Assembly (NCBI RefSeq): GCF_003364255.1
Contig: NZ_NXLR01000005.1
Coordinates: 1-64,000, forward strand
DNA length: 64,000 nt
Direction: 5' to 3'
Origin: Helicobacter marmotae
GTDB taxonomy: Bacteria > Campylobacterota > Campylobacteria > Campylobacterales > Helicobacteraceae
The notes beneath the pieces are model-generated. The model did no database searches. It saw only the letters and a list, made by a program, of their open reading frames with translations, and was not told the DNA's origin. Numbering within the stretch: the first letter of the stretch is position 1; each line of letters begins with the position of its first letter. The position numbers and the translations under genes were made by a program. This document shows, one piece after another, positions 7,637 to 14,689 of the stretch.

Positions 7637-8583
7637 ATTCTCACCTCTAGGAAATTGGGTATGGAGTGGAGAAATGCTATTTGATTTACTAGCGACTTTG
7701 TTAAGTTGTTATGTCTTAGCAAAGCCGAAGCATTGCTTTTTGGATTACGAGTAAATGCTGTTAGTTTGTCATTCTGAGGCTTTGTAAAAGCCGAAGAATC
7801 TCTGTGGGCGACTAGTGATTCCTTTAGAGATTCTTCGCTTCGCTCAGAATGACAAGCTAACTTCCTTTGCAAGGTAATTTTGTCTTGCGGGTTGGATTCA
7901 TTGTCATGTCTTTGGGCTTCAGCCCCGAAGAATCTCTGCGGGCTTTCTAGTGATTCGTTTAAGGAGTCTTTAGTAGATAAGAGAGATTCTTCGCTTTCTT
8001 GCGAAAGCTCAGAATGACAAAATAATTTCCCTTGCGGGTAGCTAAGTTTGTCAGCTCTAGCGGGAGTGGAAACGACCGAAGAATCTCTTAAAGAATCACT
8101 AGTCGTGCCTTTTAGTGTTTTTAAAAGCGATTCTTTGCCCTTTATTGGAGGCTCGTGATGACAAACTAACTTCCCTTGTGAGGTAATTTTGTCTTGCGGG
8201 TTGGATTCATTGTCATTCTGAACCCTCGTAGAGGGTGAAGAATCTCTGTGGGTGACTAGTGATTCGTTAAGAGATTCTTCGGTCGGGCTCTGCCCTCCCT
8301 CAGAATGACAAACTAACAGAGTCGTTAGTAAATCTAAAAGAGATTCTTCGGGCATAAAGCCCTCAGAATGACAAAGGAGTTGAGTTGTGTGTGGATTTTG
8401 CAGAGATTCTTCGCCTCTACTTCGTGCTCCTAAGACGTGATAACCTAACGGAGTTGTTAGGAAATCTAATAGGGATTTTTCACAAGGCTTGTGAATATAG
8501 GAGGTGAGAGATGCTTCACTCGCTTTTTGCTTAGAATCACAAGAGGGGTAAGATATGTTCTTTGTATGTGTTTTCTCTCTCAT
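7633..8583 (-). CDS. Repeat-encoded hypothetical protein (CHSERSEESL type)
   Basis: A 316-codon frame made almost entirely of palindromic repeat copies (CHSEGG, CHSERSEESL, RDSSAFTKPQNDK). No known domain is visible. It is probably not a functional enzyme, yet it has a strong start: AAAGGGGAGG seven bases before the ATG, and an extended -10 box (TGCTATAAT) at 8610-8615. Its stop overlaps the start of the GT2 remnant (ATGA), as expected if repeats replaced the first half of a former glycosyltransferase gene while its promoter and start were kept. That history is inference. The frame may simply be open because the repeat carries no stops in this frame. Confidence 0.45.
   Translation of the reverse strand: MREKTHTKNISYPSCDSKQKASEASLTSYIHKPCEKSLLDFLTTPLGYHVLGARSRGEESLQNPHTTQLLCHSEGFMPEESLLDLLTTLLVCHSEGGQSPTEESLNESLVTHRDSSPSTRVQNDNESNPQDKITSQGKLVCHHEPPIKGKESLLKTLKGTTSDSLRDSSVVSTPARADKLSYPQGKLFCHSELSQESEESLLSTKDSLNESLESPQRFFGAEAQRHDNESNPQDKITLQRKLACHSERSEESLKESLVAHRDSSAFTKPQNDKLTAFTRNPKSNASALLRHNNLTKSLVNQIAFLHSIPNFLEVRI
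7690..8480. repeat. Block of about six palindromic repeat copies
   Basis: The longest repeat block in the window. Clear copies include 7768-7852 and 8211-8312. A segment around 7945-8020 is nearly identical to 1225-1305, and 7855-7930 resembles 1300-1390. Such long shared stretches in the same orientation are potential sites of recombination. Confidence 0.85.
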
Positions 8584-8609
8584 GCTACCTCCCCTTTGAG
8601 TTTGAAGCG

Positions 8610-8615
8610 ATTATA
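8610..8615 (-). promoter_or_regulatory. Likely extended -10 box (TGCTATAAT)
   Basis: A perfect TATAAT with an upstream TGC on the minus strand, 26 bases from the ATG at 8583, in the 64-bp gap after the methyltransferase. It probably starts a transcript covering the repeat frame and the downstream glycosyltransferases. Confidence 0.65.
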
Positions 8616-8647
8616 GCATGAGGCGTTAAATGGTCTTTAAGTCACTC

Positions 8648-9623
8648 TTAGAGCTTTCTTAGCCAAATGCTCCCCCCTGTGTTTTTCTGGCTTAGAGGCA
8701 GGGCTTGGGCAAATTCTTTAGGGTAGAGGTAATTTAAGCAGGTGTTGAAAAACACTATTTCAAAGGCGCTATTAAAGCTTAAAAACGCCCTTAAAAGATA
8801 GGTTTCATTCCATGAGTTTTTATCTCTAAGCCAAGAGTTTGGGTAGCTAAAAGGATAGAAAATATCGTGGAAATGCACATACACACCGCTTTTGAGATTG
8901 GGGAGAATCTCAAAGAAAATCATATTTACATCGGAATTAATTTTGCTAATATGGGTAGAATCAATAAATAAAATATCATTCGCCTCTAAATGTAAAAAGA
9001 GCTCTAAAGGCACATCTTGCAATCGCTTAGGCAAAAGCGTGGTGTTGGGTGAGGTGAGGTCTTGCTTTTTAAGGAGGCTTTGTAAAAGCGCTGGGTAGGG
9101 CTCTATATGGGTTATGTGCATAGGGTTTGCACAGAAGTTTGTGTTATGCCCCCCCCCCCATTAATACATCTCTTTGTGTAGAATCTGCCCCAAAGAAGCG
9201 CTCATTGACATCATGTATAAGTGCTGAGCTAAAGCCCGAGCCCACTTCAATAATGGATTTGGGTTTAGCATATAAAAGCATAGAAAAAAGGCAGATTCCA
9301 TCGCTATGGCAATATGCGGGGTTATTGAAGTAATAGCGCAGGTTGGGGGATTTCTCCTCGCTAAAGGGTAAAAGCGCATAGAGCTTTGAGAAGTGCTCTA
9401 AGAGCGAGAGTTGGGCTTTGAGATTTAAATCTATGCCATATAAAAGTGCGGGGTCAAATTTGCGCTTTGCAATGCCCTCTTCTATCTCCTTACTATTAGC
9501 GATAGGAGAGTAGAAATGCCCGCTTGGCACGAAGTCTATTTGAGCAAAAATACTCTGAATCTTGCGATAGATTTTACGTAATTTGTCTTTGAGGGTTTTT
9601 GGCTGGTTTTGGTTAAGATACAT
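8648..9623 (-). pseudogene. Phase-variable SAM-dependent methyltransferase, switched off
   Basis: Two adjoining frames make one class I methyltransferase. The N-terminal part (9623-9144) carries the SAM-binding motif IIEVGSGFSSALIHDVN and stops just after a G11 tract as M-GGG-A. The C-terminal part (9121-8648) continues with MHITHIEPYPALL, DILFIDSTH and VYVHFHDIFYPF. With G10 the frames join exactly (MGGGHNTNFCANPMHITH) into 324 residues; with G12 translation stops after a few more codons. AAGGAG sits before the ATG at 9623. By context it probably modifies a sugar of the glycan made by the neighbouring transferases, but the substrate is unknown. This is a reversible off state rather than decay, since both halves are otherwise intact. 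Confidence 0.85.
9149..9159. repeat. Poly-C/G11 tract in methyltransferase (off)
   Basis: Eleven C on the plus strand, including the complement of the G of an in-frame ATG. One base fewer restores the complete methyltransferase frame. Confidence 0.9.
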
Positions 9624-9655
9624 AAAAACTCCTTGTGTGTGGTGGTTTAGCCATA

Positions 9656-10690
9656 TTAGCTTCTTTTAGCACTAAGGCTTATTCTAGCTTTATTGCGCAA
9701 AGGCTTTGGTATGAGATTACGGATACATACGCGTGGAATGATATAAAAGCCATATTTTAGACTTAAATACAGCGGGAAGAGGTAGTTATATTTATAGCCG
9801 ATTATGCAGTCTTCTTTAAACATCTGCCAAGAGAGCCGCGAGCTTACCCCAGCGATAGTAAAGCTTGAGACAACTAAGGGGATATAGGCAAAGCCTAAAT
9901 TTGTCGTGTTGTATGCTTTGGTGAAAAAGTCCGTATCGCCCGCGATTTTAAAAGATGTATCATAATGCAAGGTTTTGAGCAAAAGTGATGAAATAAAGGC
10001 AGATTGATGAATGAAATGGTGGTGGTATTTATGCGAGGTAGCCTTAGCATAGAGGATTTTAGAGTGGGTGCTATCATAGATGATATGCGTATCACCATAG
10101 ATAACTCCAATCCTATCCCCCCCCCCATGCCTTAATAAAAAGCCCTCAAAAAGGGCTTTTATGCTATTACTTGCATAGAATCTATCTCCACAATTCATAA
10201 AATTGCACCATGGGGCAGTGCTTAGGTCTATGCCTTTATTCATCGCGTCATAAATCCCGCTATCACTTTGGCTTAAGAATTTAAAAGAAAAGTTGGGCAG
10301 GGTTTTATGCGTAGCTTGGATATAAAGCCCGCTTTTATTCATAAGATTTGGCGGCAAGGGCGAATCTTGCGTGGGCGAATCTTGCAATGAAAAATCTTGC
10401 CTATTGCAATCTAGAGAGCTTTGCAGAGGAGATTCTAGGCTTTGGGGTGTAATCTCAAGTCTAAGGGTGATATGAGCTAGCTCTTGTATATAAGAGAGGA
10501 TAAACTCTTTTGTGCCATCACTACTTGCGCCATCAATAATGATATATTCAATAAAGGGGTAATCTTGGGAGATTATAGAATCCATTGTCGCCTTGATATG
10601 CGCTAAGTCATTATAGACAATAGTAACAATGCTTACAGGGGGAAAGGTATTGTTAGGTAGGGGGGCATTGTGAGAGGTATTATCTTGCAT
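9656..10690 (-). CDS. GT2 family glycosyltransferase with internal G10 tract (in frame)
   Basis: A full-length family 2 transferase of 344 residues from the ATG at 10690. That start is favoured by AAGGAT six bases upstream; a TTG at 10711 would overlap pyrC. Motifs are VSIVTIVYNDLAHIKATMDS, IEYIIIDGASSDGT, GIYDAMNKGIDL and FMNCGD. A G10 tract at 10117-10126 encodes HGGGD and is in frame here, so the gene is on; loss or gain of a base would remove the C-terminal part. Residues around 90-130 are an S/P/Q-rich insertion not typical of the family. The gene begins two bases after the pyrC stop, in the same transcript. Confidence 0.85.
   Translation of the reverse strand: MQDNTSHNAPLPNNTFPPVSIVTIVYNDLAHIKATMDSIISQDYPFIEYIIIDGASSDGTKEFILSYIQELAHITLRLEITPQSLESPLQSSLDCNRQDFSLQDSPTQDSPLPPNLMNKSGLYIQATHKTLPNFSFKFLSQSDSGIYDAMNKGIDLSTAPWCNFMNCGDRFYASNSIKALFEGFLLRHGGGDRIGVIYGDTHIIYDSTHSKILYAKATSHKYHHHFIHQSAFISSLLLKTLHYDTSFKIAGDTDFFTKAYNTTNLGFAYIPLVVSSFTIAGVSSRLSWQMFKEDCIIGYKYNYLFPLYLSLKYGFYIIPRVCIRNLIPKPLRNKARISLSAKRS
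10117..10126. repeat. Poly-C/G10 tract inside GT2 (in frame)
   Basis: Ten C on the plus strand. Its flanks differ from the other tracts: GATAGG follows the G run instead of CATAA, so it arose independently or has diverged. Confidence 0.85.
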
Positions 10691-10692
10691 AA

Positions 10693-11709
10693 TTATCCTT
10701 GAATGCGCCAAGGTAAGCTATCACCTGCTAGGAGGGGTATAAGCTTGCCTAAAGGGGTATCAATATATTCAGGCACATTGTAGGGGACTCTCTTAAGGGT
10801 AATGGACTTTTGCGGGAAGTCTTTAAGCCCATAGATTGCTTGTGCATTTTGGCTAATAAAGCTCTGCACATACTCTAAGGCATTGTGAGATTCAAAAAGT
10901 GCTACTAATGAGGGGAGCAAAATAGGGCTAGAGAATATCCCCGCAGCCCCGCTAAGCTTAGCGCTCTCTGTATGAGGCGCGCTATCTGAGCCAAAGCTAA
11001 GCTTTTTATGTGCTTTGAGTGCGGCTTGGAGTAGGGCTTGCTGGTCTTTTTTGGTCTTTAGCATGGGTTTGCAGAAGAGATGAGGTTTAAGCATACCTCC
11101 GCAGAGGTCATCAAGACTAAGCGTGATATGGTGCAAAGTAAGCGTGCCATAGAGGTTATCATACTTTTCAATCAAGTCAAGCGAACGTCTATCGCTCATA
11201 TGCTCAATAATCACCTTTAAACGTGGGAACATCTCTGCGATAGAGGCAAAAATGGGTAAAAACTCATATTCTCTCTCCATACAAAAGCCATTACTTTCCC
11301 CATGTATGGAGAGGATAAAGCCTAAGTCTTGGGCTAGCTCAAAGATATGCAAGGTTTTATCACAAAGTATATCCTTTACCCCATTCTCACTTCCTGTGGT
11401 AGCACCTTTGGGGTAGAGCTTTAATATCTTAATACCCGCCTTTTTTGCAAGCAAGAGCTCCTCTTTATTGAGGCTTGGCGTGAGATAAATGCTCATAATA
11501 GGCTCAAATGTGCCTTGGCTTAAGCGCAAGATTTGCTCTTTATATGAGAGGGCTAGCTCTGTTGTGGTAATAGGCGTTTTAAGATTAGGCATAACTACCC
11601 CCGCACTAAATGGAGTAGCACTAAAGGGAAGCACAGATGCTAACATCTCTGCTTCTCGCAAATGCAAGTGCATATCTAAGGGGTTTAAAAGGGTGATAGA
11701 TTCAGACAT
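10693..11709 (-). CDS. pyrC: Dihydroorotase PyrC
   Basis: Cytoplasmic zinc amidohydrolase that interconverts N-carbamoyl-L-aspartate and dihydroorotate in pyrimidine synthesis. The N-terminal metal motif is D12-M-H14-L-H16 (DMHLHLRE). KLYPKG carries the expected carboxylated lysine, followed by IHGES, EHMSDR and DSAPH. At 338 residues it fits the short class II type. Its ribosome binding site (AAAGGATATATAA) overlaps the stop of the upstream phosphomannomutase, and the next gene starts two bases after its stop, so it is embedded in the glycan operon. No regulatory element of its own was seen. Confidence 0.95.
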   Translation of the reverse strand: MSESITLLNPLDMHLHLREAEMLASVLPFSATPFSAGVVMPNLKTPITTTELALSYKEQILRLSQGTFEPIMSIYLTPSLNKEELLLAKKAGIKILKLYPKGATTGSENGVKDILCDKTLHIFELAQDLGFILSIHGESNGFCMEREYEFLPIFASIAEMFPRLKVIIEHMSDRRSLDLIEKYDNLYGTLTLHHITLSLDDLCGGMLKPHLFCKPMLKTKKDQQALLQAALKAHKKLSFGSDSAPHTESAKLSGAAGIFSSPILLPSLVALFESHNALEYVQSFISQNAQAIYGLKDFPQKSITLKRVPYNVPEYIDTPLGKLIPLLAGDSLPWRIQG

Positions 11710-13116
11710 TTATATATCCTTTTGTGCTTGCAAGAGTGCTAAAAGAGCCTTTTTATAAAGCTCGCAATACTCCTTGCTTGTAGCTTCAAAGCGCGTAACA
11801 AGCACGGGCGTGGTATTACTTGCCCTTATTAATCCCCAACCATGTTTAAAACACACGCGCAAGCCATCAATATCGATAATTTCTTTTAGCTCGGGGAAGT
11901 CTTTGGGCGGGTGTTGGAGTGCGGATTTTAGCTTGGAGATAAGCTTAAACTTCTCTGCCTCTGTGGTGGGGATTTTCTCTTCATCTGTGCTATAGAGTTT
12001 AGGGAGGGCATTTATGGTAGATTCTAAAGCTTCTGGGGTGTGAGTTAAGAAAAGCTCTAAAGCCCTAAAAGAGGCATAAATCGCATCATCATAGCCAAAA
12101 TATCTATCATTAAAAAAGAGATGTCCGCTCATTTCTGCCCCCAAATGCGCATTGAGCTCTTTTAGCTTTGTTTTGAGATTGCTATGCCCTGTTTTATACA
12201 TAATGGCTTTACCAATTTTATTAATCTCATCATACATTACAGATGAGCATTTCACTTCGCCAATGACAATGGGGGTGAGAAAATGCGCTTTCATATCTTG
12301 TGCAAATAAAATGGCTAACTCATCGCCTTTGTAGTGGTGATTACTTGTCAGTAGGGCTAGTCTATCTGCATCGCCATCAAAGGCAATGCCTATGGGGATA
12401 TGTTTAGCCCTCATGCATTCTTTAAGCTGGAGGAGGTTTTTCTCTTCGCTTGGGTCAGGGTGGTGATTAGGGAACGTGCCATCTGGTTCAAAAAAAAGTG
12501 GTGTGTATTGGATATTAAGATTCTTTAAAATCTGCTCTATGCCTACGCCTCCCACGCCATTACCGCAATCATACACAATAGGATAGGGGAAGTCTTTAAG
12601 CGCGGCAAAATGCTCACTTAAATAAGCGATATAGGCTTCTTTTGCCTTTAATGGTTGCGTTTGAATATGCTGGGATTTGGGCGGAGTGAGGGTATGAATG
12701 CGAGCAGTGAGTTGCTCCCCTAATGTGCGGATTTGCTCTCCAAAAAAGGGCGCGCGGTTGCAAGTGATTTTAAAGCCATTATATTGGGGTGGATTATGCG
12801 AGCCTGTAATCATCACAGAATTTGGGCAAGTGATAGAATCTATGCTGTTAAAGGTAGCAAAATAGGCTATAGGCGTGGGGATAAGCCCAAGATTATATAC
12901 ACCAACCCCTGCAGATATAAAGCCTTGTGATAGCCATGTAAAAAGTGTAGGTGAGTGTGTGCGTGCATCATAGCCGATATGCACATACGGAGGGAGATTG
13001 TTTGATGTAATATACTCCCCCAATGCCTGCCCAATGCCAAAAACGACTTCATGGGTTAAATCTTGCTCAAAAATACCCCGAATATCATATTCACGGAAGA
13101 TATGTTGTATCTGCAT
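11710..13116 (-). CDS. algC: Phosphomannomutase/phosphoglucomutase
   Basis: Alpha-D-phosphohexomutase that interconverts hexose 6- and 1-phosphates for nucleotide-sugar synthesis. The active-site phosphoserine loop is TGSHNPP (Ser106 from this start) and the magnesium loop is DGDADR. The C-terminal phosphate-binding domain is present (RASNTTPVLVTRFEA). The ATG at 13116 (468 residues, MQIQHIFREYDIRG) is preferred over an upstream start at 13170, which would lie upstream of the -10 box at 13150-13155 and add 18 non-homologous residues. It is the first gene of the glycan cluster and would supply sugar 1-phosphates for the transferases downstream. Mannose versus glucose preference cannot be read from sequence. 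Confidence 0.9.
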   Translation of the reverse strand: MQIQHIFREYDIRGIFEQDLTHEVVFGIGQALGEYITSNNLPPYVHIGYDARTHSPTLFTWLSQGFISAGVGVYNLGLIPTPIAYFATFNSIDSITCPNSVMITGSHNPPQYNGFKITCNRAPFFGEQIRTLGEQLTARIHTLTPPKSQHIQTQPLKAKEAYIAYLSEHFAALKDFPYPIVYDCGNGVGGVGIEQILKNLNIQYTPLFFEPDGTFPNHHPDPSEEKNLLQLKECMRAKHIPIGIAFDGDADRLALLTSNHHYKGDELAILFAQDMKAHFLTPIVIGEVKCSSVMYDEINKIGKAIMYKTGHSNLKTKLKELNAHLGAEMSGHLFFNDRYFGYDDAIYASFRALELFLTHTPEALESTINALPKLYSTDEEKIPTTEAEKFKLISKLKSALQHPPKDFPELKEIIDIDGLRVCFKHGWGLIRASNTTPVLVTRFEATSKEYCELYKKALLALLQAQKDI

Positions 13117-13149
13117 ATATTGCCTTAGTGTGTGGATTGTTTGGCTTGT

Positions 13150-13155
13150 ATTGTA
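13150..13155 (-). promoter_or_regulatory. Likely extended -10 box (TGCTACAAT) for algC
   Basis: TACAAT preceded by TGC on the minus strand, about 34 bases before the ATG at 13116. It supports the shorter start of the phosphomannomutase and would drive algC-pyrC-GT2-methyltransferase. Confidence 0.6.
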
Positions 13156-13200
13156 GCAAATTTTCTGCAAGTTTGGCTTAGAGGCTTTAAGGCTTTAAAT

Positions 13201-13400
13201 GGGCAGATTCTAGTGATTTGGGTAGAGACTCTTCGTGCCTAAAGCCCTGCAAGAGGCGACAAACTAATTGGGATTTTCTAGTGAATTTTTTGTGAATTCT
13301 TCGCCCTCTGCAATGAGGGCTTTAGATATGACAAAAGAACTTTCGTTACGGGTAGTTAAGATTGGTATCACAAACCATCGCTAGGGTGTGAAGAATCCCC
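13201..13400. repeat. Degenerate palindromic repeats in the algC-hisC gap
   Basis: The 13171-13559 gap contains worn copies of the palindromic element (TAGAGACTCTTCG, GAATTCTTCGCCCTC, ATATGACAAAAG, GTGAAGAATCCCC). The rest is AT-rich and should hold the hisC promoter; TATAAA-like stretches occur near 13530-13545. No gene or RNA was recognised. Confidence 0.65.
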
Positions 13401-13559
13401 GTGAGCTTATGTTTGCAAGCAATGTATAAGGGCAAGTTATTCTATGAAGAGCTTTTCTATAGAGTTGGCACTTTAGAAAATCTTTAAGACTTTTAAGATA
13501 GAATCATTTCTTACACACAAAGTTATATTTATTCTATAAATTCTCTCAAGGAAAAATTG

Positions 13560-14681
13560 GTGTTTAGAAAGGCATTAGAGCAGGTTGTAACTTATGAGGC
13601 GGGTAAGCCTATTGAGCTTGTTATGCGTGAATATGGCATAAAGCAAGAAGATGTAATTAAGCTTGGAAGTAATGAGAATCCATACGGGAGCTCCCCAAAA
13701 GTGATTCAATCCTTGCAGGAGAGCGCCCATAAAGCATATTTATACCCCGATGATTCGATGTATGAGCTTAAAAATGCCCTTGCTTCGCGCTTTAATGTAA
13801 GAAGTGAGGAGATTATTATTGGTGCGGGGAGTGATCAAATACTTGAATTTTGCATGCAGGCATTAGAGCACAAGAATGCGCGAGTGATTATGGCAAAGAC
13901 TACTTTTGCTATGTATGAGGTTTATGCAAGGCTTGCAGGTGTGGAGATTTGCAAAACTCCAAGTGATGGGCATAATTTAGATGAGTTTCTTTCACTTTAT
14001 AATGCAAACAGGGGAGAGAAAGATTATAAACGCGTAAGTGCGGTGTTTTTATGCGTGCCTAATAATCCTTTGGGAGAATGCTTAGATACCCAAGATGTGG
14101 AGGAGTTTATAAAAAAGCTTGATAGGGATACATTGGTCATTATTGATGGGGCATATCAAGAATATGCCGCCTTTAAAGATAAAAAGAAGGCATTTAATCC
14201 AGCAGATTTGATTAAAAAGTTTGAGAATGTGATTTATTTAGGGACATTTTCAAAGGTATATGGATTAGGCGGTATGCGTGTGGGGTATGGGATTGCAAGT
14301 AAGGGCATTATTGCTATGCTTTATAAAGTGCGCCCGCCCTTTAATGTAAGCACATTAAGCCTGCAAGCAGCCCTTGTGAGCTTAGAAGATAGTGCATTTA
14401 TAGAGCAATGTATCCAAAGCAATGCCTCTGAAATGCTACGTTATGAGGCAATGGCAAGGGATAATGCCCTAGCTTTTATCCCCTCTTATGCTAATTTTAT
14501 TACACTCTCTTCTCCAAGGATAGAATCTACGCATTTAGCTCAATGGCTTTTAGCTCGCGGGTTGATTGTACGTAATCTTGCCTCTTATGGGCTAAATGCC
14601 CTGCGTATTACTATTGGCACACCTTCGCAAAATACACGTGTATTTGAGTTGATACAAACATATTTAGGACTCAGTAATTAG
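13560..14681 (+). CDS. hisC: Histidinol-phosphate aminotransferase
   Basis: PLP-dependent fold-type I aminotransferase of histidine synthesis. The substrate region is LGSNENPYGSSP, the PLP-aspartate region LVIIDGAYQEY, and the Schiff-base lysine is in GTFSKVYGLGGMRVGYG. A late arginine motif is ALRITIGT. GTG at 13560 is chosen because AAGGAAAAA precedes it at good spacing; TTG at 13557 is possible. It is the first gene of a plus-strand operon with fliF-fliG-fliH-dxs, only eight bases before fliF, so flagellar basal-body genes may share its promoter. Confidence 0.93.
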   Translation: MFRKALEQVVTYEAGKPIELVMREYGIKQEDVIKLGSNENPYGSSPKVIQSLQESAHKAYLYPDDSMYELKNALASRFNVRSEEIIIGAGSDQILEFCMQALEHKNARVIMAKTTFAMYEVYARLAGVEICKTPSDGHNLDEFLSLYNANRGEKDYKRVSAVFLCVPNNPLGECLDTQDVEEFIKKLDRDTLVIIDGAYQEYAAFKDKKKAFNPADLIKKFENVIYLGTFSKVYGLGGMRVGYGIASKGIIAMLYKVRPPFNVSTLSLQAALVSLEDSAFIEQCIQSNASEMLRYEAMARDNALAFIPSYANFITLSSPRIESTHLAQWLLARGLIVRNLASYGLNALRITIGTPSQNTRVFELIQTYLGLSN

Positions 14682-14689
14682 GGGTTGGC

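Noticed and set aside
961-8480. Possible CRISPR array in the repeat-rich blocks
   Set aside because: Copies vary in length and sequence, are palindromic over their full length, have no unique spacers of constant size and no cas genes nearby.
961-8480. Possible insertion sequence or transposon
   Set aside because: No transposase or integrase similarity was seen in any frame. The repeats are short and lack a clear target duplication.
9895-10128. Overlapping 77-residue frame inside the GT2 at 9656-10690
   Set aside because: It starts at the G10 tract in another frame and has no family features; the long frame is intact.
13460-13500. Sigma-54 promoter before hisC-fliF (TTGGCAC)
   Set aside because: The matching GC element (TTGC) at the required spacing is missing; AAAA stands there.
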